In this document: positions 11,001-22,600 of the stretch, one piece after another | How the letters are laid out: every line of letters begins with the position of its first letter | Numbering within the stretch: position 1 is the stretch's first letter | Source of the DNA: Chondrosia reniformis | Taxonomy: Eukaryota; Porifera; Demospongiae; Chondrillida; Chondrillidae | DNA: 64,000 bases | Reading direction: 5' to 3' | Assembly (NCBI GenBank): GCA_947172415.1 | Contig: OX359191.1 | Coordinates: 5,704,001-5,768,000 of the forward strand | Program-made: the position numbers and the translations under genes | Notes under the pieces: generated by a model | The model's database searches: none | What the model was told of the DNA's origin: nothing | Seen by the model: the letters and a program-made list of their open reading frames with translations, nothing else

Positions 11001-14000
11001 ATAGGACTCCAGTGCTCTGGCCAAGGTAAGACTTCAGTTACTTGGCTGTTCAGCATATATGTAACTTTCAGTGATTATCTATTTCTCCATGTGTATTATG
11101 TATATGTACTAAATACAAGATCACTTCATTTTACCAAAGCATTGACTGACTGAAGTACAACCTTCTCCACCAAAACAACACTCCGACACTGTATAGTGGA
11201 GTGAGTAGATATCGAATGAGGTGGTGCCGTCTACAGACAAAGTAATGGAAAGTCTAACATTGAACCAATTTTTCAACAAAATAATGGTCTACTAAGGCTA
11301 AAGATGATTAGCAATGTACATATGAATGTATACAAATATATTCTTAAATCAGGGCTGCACAGAGGAGGGCAGGGAAATGCCCTCCCCCCTAGACTGCTCC
11401 CCCCCTATTTTGAAATTTTCAATTTACCCCTCCCCCAAACACCCCAAAGTTCTGCATGCAGCCCTGTAAATGTAGATACTTTGAAAGCTTTACGATAAAA
11501 AGACAATCCATAAAAATAAACCACTTTAGTCAATTGTATTTGCTTACTTAAATATATTTTTCCATACGTAGAAAGGATAGTGTCTGTTGTCAGCCAGTAG
11601 ATAAGGATGCTCATGCGTAAAGTACTTTACCAACATGAGAGACACAGCAGTGAGGAGCAGTAACACTAACAAGCTGCATTAAGAATAACATTAAGTAGAG
11701 CTGACATTGAGAGTAACATTAAGTAGAGCTGACATTGAGAGTAACATTAAGTAGAGCTGACATTGAGAGTAACATTAAGTAGAGCTGACATTGAGAGTAA
11801 CATTAAGTAGAGCTGACATTGAGAGTAACATTAAGTAGAGCTGACATTGAGAGTAACATTAAGTAGAGCTGACATTGAGAGTAACATTAAGTAGAGCTGA
11901 CATTGAGAGTAACATTAAGTAGAGCTGACATTGAGAGTAACATTAAGTAGAGCTGACATTGAGAGTAACATTAAGTAGAGCTGACATTGAGAGTAACATT
12001 AAGTAGAGCTGACATTGAGAGTAACATTAAGTAGAGCTGACATTGAGAGTAACATTAAGTAGAGCTGACATTGAGAGTAACATTAAGTAGAGCTGACATT
12101 GAGAGTAACATTAAGTAGAGCTGACATTGAGAGTAACATTAAGTAGAGCTGACATTGAGAGTAACATTAAGTAGAGCTGACATTGAGAGTAACATTAAGT
12201 AGAGCTGACATTGAGAGTAACATTAAGTAGAGCTGACATTGAGAGTAACATTAAGTGGAGCTGACATTGAGAGTAACATTAAGTGGAGCTGACATACATT
12301 TGGTAGGCGAGGAAGTCAGGGTTGGTAATGGGAGAACATGAAGAGTAGAAAAGGATGCAAGAGACATTCTCAAGCTCTAAAGTGCCATAGTTTATCAAAC
12401 ATTTCATTAAGACAGAGTTCCATATTACAGGCTGCCACCAGGTATGACTGCATATTTACAGTAGTTATCAACTATAGCTATATATATAAATACGTATGTG
12501 ATTCCATTAGTCGAGATGACATCTTCTGATACCTGAAAATAGTGCTATAATTTAATTCAATTCTTTACACATTCCACCACAAATAGTCACGGTACTGACC
12601 TTGAAGGCCTGAAGCATGATCTTATAAATCTAACAAAATCTTGTAGCGGAAACAGAATATGAGGAAAGGCAAAGATACTGGAAAATGCAATGAAATATAA
12701 CAACTGAGGAAAATGGAGGCTGGCCTCATGATGACTTTTATCTCCTAAGGAAAGAAAAAATGACTGGTCAAACTAATATCATTTGCTAAAAAAGTGAAAG
12801 ATACACGCATGCACACTTTAATACATGAAATATAGAGTGATTTGTAATAAGCTAACTAATATGATCAGTATTAAATCAACTGATGTAATTTGATTCTGAA
12901 TGTAGTAGATTCAAGCCCAGACAACTGGCTTTAGTCACCAGTGCCCTCACCAGTGCCCTGTCACTGAGCTACAATTATTACTTATCCTCTTACACCACAA
13001 TCCATTACAATCTTCATTAACTAATTGGTTGTCATTAGGAATAAAACTAAGAGTTGGGTGATAATTTAAAGATCCCTCCATTATTTGTGGGAGGAGTCAA
13101 CTATTGTCATAGCAACCTTCAGGCAATTATTAAGGATAGGACAATTAATAGAATTACAATCTACTTCATAACTACGTATCACATCTCAGTTACAAGAGTT
13201 AGGATACTTAATCAGAATCTTAGTTGATGCAGTTCTTATAAATTGTCCTCTTAAAAAGGATTGATTTGTTGGATATTAGAAAATTGTCCTAATGCAACAC
13301 GTCAATACATACTCATGTCAACACCTCCCTATTTAACTAGTGGTCACATGTCCTCCCAGTTTACTATTTACTGATGAAGACCACCTTCAGTCCAGATTAT
13401 TTATTCTATAAGTGTTGTACCCGATGCTCATTAAGCCAAGTTATCAATAGCTATATATACACTGTCAGTCTGTGTACATATGAGCTAAAAGAATAAATAG
13501 CTATAAAACAATATACGTATACGTATATACAAAGTAAATTGTGCAGGGTATGTAAATACCAGTAGGACAATTTACAAAGACATGGTTAGAAGTAATAAAC
13601 TTTGGTGGATTAGTCAAACAGGGTTTGGGTGGATCTAGAAATTGTAGGGGGTGGGGCTATTCGGAAAGTAATAAATACAGTACATACAATTAGGGTTAAG
13701 TACCCTTGAAAGAATATGGCAATGACACTCAGAGGGAGTGCTTCCTACAGCTCCCAGAGCACCCCTCAATAAGCCACTGTCAAATGAGACTTTTGGTGCC
13801 ATTATATTTTTTACAAACATGACAGTCAGATGCATATGTGTAATAACTGTAATATCACAAATATAAACTATTGGCTATTACAGTATGAAATAAAACTGAC
13901 CTACGACAATACTGCCATTAACATACAGAAAGGCAGCAAATCCTGCTGCTACTACAGAGTAAGGCAAAAGTGACAGCAGGAGCACTCCAAACCACCTCAA

Positions 14001-16388
14001 TACGCCCTCAGCTGATAATGGGCTTTCCTCAAAGTGTCTGAAAGATTGGAAGTTGTCATACATACATACAGTATGTAAATACATATACTTACTACTTAGG
14101 TACTGTACAACATTCATATACATAATCACAATAATAAAACCACAAGGCTTAGTATATAAATATCATGAAAAGGAACAACACTGTAGAAGCAATTGGCGGG
14201 AAATGAACCTAGGATAGCTAGCTTTGACCACCATCACTGCATCATTGAGTTACAAATGCAACCATAATACTTCATTCATGCTTCCCTCTTAAATCAACTG
14301 CACAAACCAACTAGTATTCAGTCATAAGAGCAGTGATTCAATTAGTAATCTTTTTCGAGCTGACTAACAAAGACCCAGCCCACTCCCAGGAATGCTTCAT
14401 TCATGTTTCCCTCTCCATTTCTTGGACATACACACAGAAAACCAATTTGTGTGCATTATAACTAAGTACACAAATCCTCAGTTACTAGGCAAAAATAAGA
14501 TGAATTGTATTTATAAATGTATGCTGTGGTCAATATCATAATTCATCATATGATAGCCAACTATGGGGGAACCAATTATAATTAAAAGCAACCAATCAAA
14601 AATCAAAAGAAGTAGGGAACGTAATCTCATAATCTTAAAACCACACTGTGACCTCTGGATACTTATAGCAATGTACCAACAAACAAATCTATACAGTCAT
14701 ATTTATATCATATGGATGTACCTTAACATAACTGTACCAGCAGTAAAAGCAGCCCATACCACGTTTGTCTGGCGATACATAACTGCCATACTCAAAGCCT
14801 ACAGTGAATGTAATGAGTGAAATGGGTAACAAAACAGAATTGTACCCATAATGTAAAATACATTAGCAGGGAATACTTTTAGGTGGCCCTGAAATGCTTT
14901 TATTTTGGGATTTGGTGAATCTTAGTTTGATTAATCATTCGGTAATTAAATGATTGTTCAAGTACGGGCTAAGTGTCATGGTACTGTTAAGCAAGCCATA
15001 GTTACACAGTCGTGAAGGCACCTTTGAACTGAGAGTTGAGTTTAGTTTCTCTAAGATAACAAATGTTTGGCTTTAATTTTCATGTCAATGGTGTTTGAAG
15101 CTTTGTAATTCCCTGAGCTCCCTGTAAAGTAGCCACATTGAGCTACATATATATATACTGTATGTATGGCAACTCTCAGTGTAAATCTTATTCCACTGAT
15201 CATGCTGTTGTGGGCTATCTAATTAGAGAGATCTGAGATACTCACTTTGTCATTCCTCATTTTACTCAATGTAAACTAGATTTTATTGTATCTTTAGCCT
15301 CCACACTTTAATCATTTTACATTTGTCTTTGTTCTTTTGTACCTTCACTGGTGTGTTTTTCAACAACAACAATAATAATAATAAGTGGAGTCCCAGTATA
15401 ATAATAATGTTTGATACCTAGCTCTTCCCAGCTACCCCACATGTGCACTTACTAGTGAACTCGGTAGGAAAAGCCTCTTTAGGGAGAGCCAGTATCCAAG
15501 CAACACGAAACAGGTCGAGCCCATATCAGTGTAGTAGAGAAATGAGAAAAAGAACAAGAGTGGGAAGGTGGCAAGATTAAAGGAGAGAAGCACAGTATGG
15601 TATCTGGCCTGATGGAGCACTCCAAGCGTCTTGACAGCATTTTGGTCCGTATGCTCTCCTCTGTTCCACTGTTGAATACCGGTCCATCCAGTCGGGTGGA
15701 GAGAAGATATAATTTTATAAAACAACCAAAGATTTATAAGCAACAAAACTAAATTCTGTCCACGAAGGTATCCGGTGGTACAGAGGGGACCAGCACCAAA
15801 CTGTGTCCATTGTAAGAGCCACTCAAGTGGTTTGATCCACATTATGGAGGCGACATACATTCCAGGTAGTGTGGTAATCATTGGGTCCCAATGGGCAAAA
15901 TTACCAGCACAGTATGCTTGAACCTGTGGTACATGAAATATCTCGTCCTGCAGACAGACAATGCTTACTATAACAAACAAGCTCCCTAAAATACGTTTAT
16001 ATAGATACTACAAATGTGCGACTCAATGTAAATGGACATAATTAGTTAGCATAAAAGAAAGATCCCATAAAGAATCAATATCTTATAGTTAGTAGAGTAA
16101 GGATTTCTTCTAACTACGTTTATCGACTCTTTAGACACTCTAAAAGGCGAAAGATGATCCTATAAAAGAACCAATATCTCTCAGAAAACTGCCAATAAAT
16201 GCAGACCGATGATTAAAGTTTATCCGCGATCAGATGCAGTTCACAGACACGCGTACATCCTCCTCCAGGTGTGCGCGCCTCTTACCTACCATGTATGGCT
16301 TGGGCTGAATGGCGTTCATCTGCTTTAAGATAACTGTACTTAAGAAAACAAGTACCGTTGCTAGAGTCGCAAAATGGGTGACAGCCAT
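8065..16388 (-). CDS. ALG10: ALG10, dolichyl-P-glucose:Glc2Man9GlcNAc2-PP-dolichol alpha-1,2-glucosyltransferase
   Basis: This ER membrane enzyme (GT59) adds the last glucose to the lipid-linked oligosaccharide before N-glycosylation. Minus-strand exons: 16290-16388, 15453-15947, 14722-14798, 13901-14037, 12600-12744, 11548-11673, 10900-11045, 8343-8430 and 8065-8209. They total 1458 nt in frame (485 residues; human 473). Family signatures are DEIFHVPQ with WDPMITTLPG in exons 1-2, YRQTNVVW (exon 3), HHEASLHFPQLLYF (exon 5), YLLADNRHYPFYVW (exon 6), VPQKLLEFRYFLLPY (exon 8) and the C-terminus PNSIDWQRFMW (exon 9). Exon 7 is the weak point: it replaces the expected Lys-Tyr-Leu-Leu-Val-Pro-like segment with unfamiliar sequence, and it forces exon 8 to use an acceptor five bases inside a better one at 8435. 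The rest is secure. A separate gene is nested between exons 7 and 8. Confidence 0.9.
8461..8634. mobile_element. 174-bp inverted-repeat insertion beside the ALG10 exon-8 acceptor
   Basis: The two ends are imperfect inverted repeats sharing CCACGAAAATATTT and CGAAA blocks. The insert is flanked by identical 24-bp direct repeats at 8437-8460 and 8635-8658. The left repeat contains the intronic tract and AG used to splice into ALG10 exon 8, so the insertion duplicated part of that splice region. It looks like a small non-autonomous DNA element, although a 24-bp target duplication would be unusually long. Confidence 0.7.
8948..10153 (-). CDS. TRAF-like RING/zinc-finger/MATH protein, intronless
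   Basis: A 401-residue reading frame with an ATG start. Residues 34-74 form a C3HC4 RING (C34, C37, C49, H51, C54, C57, C71, C74). Residues about 98-205 hold repeated Cys/His TRAF-type zinc fingers. A short helical stretch follows at 213-232, and a MATH/TRAF-C-like domain fills about 256-400, with CLKVMAQGYG and HVSVFVFLMDG strand signatures. TRAF proteins act as adaptors and E3 ligases downstream of cell-surface receptors; an analogous role is inferred. Length and order fit TRAF4/TRAF6-like proteins with a short coiled coil. The gene lies within an ALG10 intron on the same strand and has no introns. Which TRAF subgroup it belongs to cannot be told from this reading. Confidence 0.9.
   Translation of the reverse strand: MSRQIRPISRTFSYKGKEYIFLLREPDLLEELKCSICLELADNPRQTTCGHLFCKGCVDKGASADFKFEECPICKSESPILFPDQRTTLQVRNFKVKCLNSKSGCNWKGDLGDCEKHQKEICQFELLSCPWGCDERLQRSLLASHGVTCNYFPLPCPAGCREIIQRSEMKSHLAICKEEKVSCEYFHIGCTVVKKRKKMNDHLQKKKDLHLKMASFVVQQLRHEVSSLKQRKQPNNTPPQYRPWLEIFTSCYPCPPCVMRVNRFKDIRKMKEEWVGKPFYSHYGGYKLCLKVMAQGYGMRGGSHVSVFVFLMDGRNDDDLKWPLKATIEISLLNQLHNFSHHIMRATCNAERVPQGQQGQVCLAFEKFIPLSELTLLDQRCSYLREDCLFLQVTSVELNIN
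11350..11466. mobile_element. 117-bp CAGGGCTGCA miniature element in ALG10 intron 6
   Basis: Ends are CAGGGCTGCA (11350-11359) and TGCAGCCCTG (11457-11466), perfect 10-bp inverted repeats. TAAAT flanks both sides as a 5-bp duplication. The inside is rich in C-runs. It has the same termini as the element at 19546-19700. Confidence 0.85.
11686..12296. repeat. 28-bp minisatellite in ALG10 intron 5
   Basis: About 21 nearly perfect head-to-tail copies of a 28-bp unit containing TAAGTAGAGCTGACATTGAG. The final two copies carry GTGGAG in place of GTAGAG. It fills most of the intron between exons 11548-11673 and 12600-12744. The near identity of copies suggests recent expansion. Confidence 0.97.
12893..13135 (-). 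repeat. tRNA-derived SINE-like repeat (ALG10 intron 4)
   Basis: On the minus strand the head reads TTGTAGCTCAGTGACAGGGC (A-box-like) and later GGGCTTGAATCTA (B-box-like), the internal promoter layout of tRNA-derived SINEs. The body resembles the copies at 14193-14395 and 53533-53765. It is degraded. Confidence 0.55.
14193..14395 (-). repeat. tRNA-derived SINE-like repeat (ALG10 intron 3)
   Basis: The minus strand shows TGTAACTCAATGATGC, then TAGGTTCATTTCCCGCC, matching degenerate A and B boxes. The downstream half (AGACCCAGCCCACTCCCAG on the plus strand) matches the 53.5-kb copy. Confidence 0.6.
16096..16165. repeat. Truncated copy of the TAAGGATTCCTTCTAACTGC repeat (ALG10 intron 1)
   Basis: TAAGGATTTCTTCTAACTAC followed by CGAAAGATGATCCTATAAAAG matches the left end and an internal part of the complete element at 28870-29055. 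The right end is missing. Confidence 0.6.
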
Positions 16389-16690
16389 TTTGAAGATTGG
16401 TTATGTTTATATACATTTACCTTACGTCCTATTATTTCATCCTGTTTGTATAAGCGAACAGATATACAAATCTATGAATATCTTTACAAAAATGACCTTC
16501 GAATCAGTCACGTCCCGAAAAGGTGGGACAGTCGGACCGCATTAAAATTCCAGAAGAAGCTGCAAGATCCTCCGACCACTGAAAGAAGAACCCTTGCAGT
16601 TAACGGTGAGCGCGGCTCTTCGCCCTTTGACCTCAATTCCTACATGATCTTTCACTCTCCCGATTTGTGGGAAATCTGTTTCGTGCACAG
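16389..16690. promoter_or_regulatory. Shared 302-bp head-to-head promoter of ALG10 and FAR
   Basis: The start codons of ALG10 (minus) and FAR (plus) are only 302 bp apart and face away from each other. The interval must hold both 5' leaders and promoters. No clear TATA box was identified. Co-regulation is inferred from geometry only. Confidence 0.55.
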
Positions 16691-19600
16691 ATGGCGACTA
16701 CAGGAGAAGACCCGCCAATGTCCATTAAGGAGTTCTACACAGGTAGAAACATCTTTATGACCGGAGGCACCGGATTTATGGGAAAGGTCATCATAGAAAA
16801 GCTTCTACGGTCAATACCCGACATTGGAGATATCTACTTTCTAGTACGGACGAAGAAGAATAAAACAAGTGACGAAAGAAAGCAGGATATATTGTCTAGT
16901 CCAGTGAGTTTAGCAAATAAACAGAATAATCAGTTTAAGAGTAGGCAGGTAGTTAGATGTGAGTATATGGTCAGTTTAGTAAGTCAAAGACGTGTAACTC
17001 CATTAATGTTACTAGAGTATGTGATTACTGTAATATACTAACGCAAGATCGTACTCACGCACTTGTTGCTACAGTCCACGTTTTACTGTTTGTGTGTGCA
17101 CACACCTGGGTGGATGAATGTAGTGTGTTGCTGATGATCACCACTTCATACACAATATACACAATATACTGATATAGCAGACTCCTCTTAGTGTATCAAG
17201 CAGATGATATTATGCTAGAGTGCCTGCTCAAAATAGAAGCCAAGTAAAGTGGGGTTGTACTGCAGTTTTGAGTATAATGAGTTGGAATGCTATGTTAATC
17301 AACTAGTGCTTAGCCAAGCCAGTTCGGTATGACCTTCGCTAGATATAATGGAATCATAAAATAATGGTTTTATATTGTAAAACAAGCTAATAATATTGAT
17401 ATACCATCCAAGCCAGATGCATTACATTTCATTTGACACCCACCTAATGGCTCCTTCAGTTTTCAATTTCATGATTGAAATACATTAATATACTTGCTTT
17501 TATACCCTTCCAAATCTATCCTTTCTCTCCCATGAAAGAGTAGTATTCCCTAAAGTGCCTTAGCTTATTAGCTCTCCATCTCGCAGTTGTAATACTTCTA
17601 CCTAATCCATAATCCCTTTCTTTGTACAATTGAGCAAGCATGTAGGAATCAGTATAATATACATTTGGAACTTGTGCCTAAAAATAGCAGCATTTCTGTA
17701 CTCTTTTCTGGGTGGACAATAATCACATGACATCACTACATCATAATGAAATACATAATTTTATTATCACCATCTCCATATTTGCAATTTGATATGCTTT
17801 AAGATCTGTAGTATAGTTGAGTTGTCATGTAGTAAGTGGTCAACTGGCTTGTTATTTCCATCACTTGGTATGACCTTCTCCTGTGGTGCAGAGCCAAATA
17901 TACAAGTGTATGTACATATGTATGTATGTGTGACTGTTGTAGCTTCAACCATGAAAATGTACATGTAGCTCTCTGTCTCGACCACTATGTCCTAATTGAT
18001 TAATGACATAGCTTATTAACCTAACATGATAGAGGAAAGCCACTGTGTTACGTTAGGCCTAATACAATGAACATAGGTTAGGATGTTAGCTGTCACTTTG
18101 TGGTACATATGCAATTGAAAAGTGGCTTCATTTGCACCCATACAAGTTACACTTTCTATATATGGGCATCAGGTGATCCCTGGAAACCACTTGACTGTCT
18201 ATTAGCCAGCCATGCCCTGTAGATAAACATGAGATGGGATATAGATTTTTGATTCACTGTGTTCAGTCTGACATTAAAAAGTGCAGGTCAGTCTTAGTTG
18301 ACCTAAATGACCTTTATCTATTGGATTGTTGAAGGTCAATACTTTGAAATTGAAATTCTGGTATGGTGGTGTATAAATTGGGAAGCAAACTTTCACTGGG
18401 AACTTTGTAAACAATTATATGAATGCATAGTCATAATACGTACTATTTAACCATACTCGAGTCACTTTAGGGTAAAGATTAATTATTAAGATCTGTACAA
18501 TAGCATTTATACATTACAAAATGTTAAATTATAAGCTAACAGATACAGCAGCAATATAAAATCATCACAGGATGTTTACTATGTATGCAGTAGTTAGTTA
18601 GTTACTAAGCTATAAATGCATACAGGTTTGTTTTAGAAAATGTCACAAGGGTGGGGAGGAACAAGATCCCCACTCACCATCTATACTATCAGTTGTAATG
18701 TCTCGTAGTGATACATGTAAGCACTGTACATAAGTCTGAAAGTAAGGGATTTTAACTCCTGTAGAGGCTGTCTTAGAACTTTGTACATCAGAACTTTATA
18801 CGTATATACATTTAGCATTTTAAGTGTGATACTTAGGTGCTTCTCACCTCTGGAGATAAGTCTACTTGCTGGCACTTGTTATCCAGAATCTCCCCATGTA
18901 CATGTTGTGTATTGTAGTGAGATGTTGTGTATTGTAGCGAGAGTGACATTTAAAATTTGATGCAAGTCATTGAATCTCAAGATTTTCCTTTACATATTTT
19001 AAAACCTCTTTCATCAGTCTACATACGTATTTATATTGTGTTCTGTATTCTAAAGGTGTTTGACTTATTACGAGAGACATCTCCAGCATCTCTAGAGAAG
19101 TTGCAAGTCATTCCAGGTGAAATCACACAGCCTTTCCTTGGGATCAGCGAGGAGAATCAAGCAATCTTGGCAGAGAAGGTCTCTGTTGCATTCCATGTAG
19201 CAGCTGCTGTTAGATTTGACAACCCCCTAGCGTAAGTGGGAAACAGTCATTAGACTCTACACTCTCTTACTTTTAAGTTTACTTTTAGTTCCATACAGCA
19301 TTTTCAGTAAATATAAGATAGCAGTTTTAGTTCATTCCATGCTTTTGATGATCATGTACTACTTTGACTTGGAGTGTAGAATTCGTGCTTTTAAGTATAT
19401 TTCTTTTATTTTAACAGTTGTTTACTTTTCACCATCTGCAGGTTGTCCTTTCAGATGAATGTAAAGGGTGTTCAGAATTGTATAAGTGTTGTAAAAAAGA
19501 TGACCAATTTAGTTGTAAGTTATTTTGTGCAAACATACGTATACCCAGGGCTGCATGCAGAACTTGGGACCAGGGAAAAATAAACTTTTCACAAATTAGG

Positions 19601-22600
19601 GGGCATTGGTATGAGGGTCTCAAAGCAGTTCATAGTAACTTCCCAAAGTCTAGGGAATCCTGGGGAGATGTCCCCCTGCCACCCCCTCTATGCAGCCTTG
19701 ATACCATTGCAGGGGTAGGTTGTGCTTTGATTCACATTTATACGAGAGATCCAACTTATTTTCATATAATAGAGCTGCTCCTTTCCTTTGGTTTGGGGAG
19801 GAAGCCATTTTGACGGAATGTTAACTTTCAAAAAAAACTGCAATGCAAAATGTTTTGGCACAACTTTTTCAATTGCATCAGATTGTACTACTATTAAGAG
19901 TTGTGTTTGCATTTATCACTGAAAACAATTTTATGACAACTGGTTAATATCAGTATGGACACAGCTAATGAATTAATATTTCGAGATTATTGCAGAAGTA
20001 ATCTTACTAGACCCATGAACTACCATATTCACTGTACATAAGAGTATTAGATTGCCTGTTATGCGTGACACTATCAATAAACGCCTTAAAGTCCAAATCT
20101 ATGACTTTAGCTCATAACCGTACACACTCTATATGCGGTCTATGATTATGCAATATCTCAATGTCATACCTGTTCATTGTTGTGAATATCTTTAAACGTA
20201 CCACATATGTACTTAACCCAGTTTTATGTCTGAGCACCAGCAGAGTGCTAAAACAAATATGGCTGGCACTATATACTGGGACCAGATAATTGAAGCCCAA
20301 ATATGGGAGGGTCTACTATAGAAGCAATCAGATTTGTTGACTCACAGTGTTCAAGGTCTAGAGCAGCTCCAGCTTTCTAGGGGAATTATCATCTTTTTGA
20401 TAGCTCTAGAGCTTTTATAAACATTTACTGCATTTATTTTCATGTGCAGCATATCATTTCCAGTTTACTTTCTATAATAACATTAGTCAAGGGGTTATTG
20501 TATTTACACTAATTGCATGAGTTATTCAGAGTTTTAAGACATTGTCTGAGTTATGTAAGAATTCAAACTATGCATTAATAGTGGTATGTAGCTAAGAGGT
20601 TTCCAATCACACTATTTGGTGCACACAACACAGGAGAGCTCCTTGCGTTCATCGTATGGTGCACAAGGCAGCCCGGTAGAACAGTCTGCTTCTGTGTGGT
20701 GCAGCAGGACACCATCTGTGTCTGCAGCTGTCCCAGGAGCCAGCTCTGGGTAGTGCTCCACACAAATGAACATAGTGCGGCCTTTATGTGACCTGTATTC
20801 ACTCATCAGCCATCCGTAGTACTCCCTGGTCCACCCCCTTGGACATACATAGGTCCCGGGTATCATGATGTGCTTAGAGCGCCCACTGACCTCACACACA
20901 GCACAGGGTGCATTGTGACTGTAAATTCTTCTGTAGTCGGTGGCCTGTCCTCTGACCAACTGGTACTCTGCCCCTGATACAGGGGATTGGCCTCGGTTTA
21001 TTAGTGTTGTTCCTGGTTGATACCTAGGGTGCTTGGTCATGCATATGTAATTGGCTGCCCCTCCGACACTTGAATATGATGTCCCGGCTGTGAGCCCATC
21101 GTAGACCAGCGTGGTACCTTCTAAATTAGGGCAACTGCTGCTTCCCCATCGTATATAAGTAACTCCACCTCCACCTCTTCCAGCTGGTCCCAGTGGACCT
21201 GGTGGACCCTGTGGACCTTGTACACCTGGCATTCCATCTCGCCCATCTCTGCCTGGTGCACCATCATGACTACTGCAGCAACATGTATTGGCTGTTGGCG
21301 GAGTTGTGGTTTCTGTACTCCTGGCTGTACGTTTCTGACCCAGTTCATAGCCTTGCATGGTCTCTATCAGAATATTTTTATAACATTTACAAGCACAGAA
21401 GTCTTACACATGCACGTATGTATTTACTAGTGCTTTACCTTCAGCAGATACCAACAGCACTGTTTGTAGTATAAACAGCCACAGTAATACCCATTCCTTG
21501 TTGATCATTTGTCAATTTCTTACCTTAAGAGCAACATCGACGCAGAGTAGGAAATGCTATACTATATCAGCACACCGACCACTAATTTATAATCACCACT
21601 GTCGTGTTGTTTAGGATATTTATGGTACTCCACCTACGCTGTAAGTGTCTCCTTGAAAATAGAAAATATTTATTCAATTAGATGTGTAATAACTAATTGT
21701 CCCTATGGATGAATGTCTATATTAATATTTGTGGCAACTACCTACCAAACTTAAGTCATTTGTTATTGCAAAGCTCTCTGTATGATTCCCATGTCACACT
21801 CTGGTTCAGCATAAAGTGTGTCAACAGTAACTTTTAAGACTGTATATTATGTATACGTATATACTATACACAATTGTGTCTAATGCATGCTTCCATGCAT
21901 GTCTTTCATGACATTTAAGAAAGGCCGATGTCAAGGATTGAATTTTATTTTTAATTCTTTGTAGTCTTTTGTCCATGTGTCCACTGCTTATTCAAACTGT
22001 AACCTTGACAATATTGAGGAGTGTGTCTATCCTCCCAAAATATCTCCAGAAAGGATAGAAGAAATATGCAAGTAAGTGCATGCTTAGCCAGAATTACAGT
22101 ATTACAATATTAGTAAGTCAAGATACATTTTTATATCATTGTTTGTCTGAACATTAAATTATGTAGAATAGTGGTACAGTCCAATTTTGTTAATGCCTAC
22201 GTACTCTATTGCGCGCCCCTGCCATATGCTATGTAAAGACTATACTAATACTAGCTTAACATGGCATAGCTTAATGAGCACATTCAACCATTACCAGATT
22301 TATGTGTTCAGTATCACCTTTTAGTATAAAGTGACTATTGTTTGTATACGTAAGCCAACACTTAAGACTGTAGCTACAATTTCCCATTTGTTTCCTTTAA
22401 CAAGTAATCATGATAGCAAGTCAGCATCTGTAAGGTCTCCGATGTGCTTGTGAACAATGTTTTACAGTGTTTGATATATAGCCAGTATATGAACATTCAT
22501 ATACGTACGTATACACATCATCTACTGGAATTCTGAAAATGACACCTCAAAGCCTTTATATATTAGTATACTGTATAAGCTGGTGTAGTAGTAATGTGAT

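Noticed and set aside
13635-13835. 66-codon minus-strand frame
   Set aside because: Lies in an ALG10 intron, with no homology recognised and no good splice sites.
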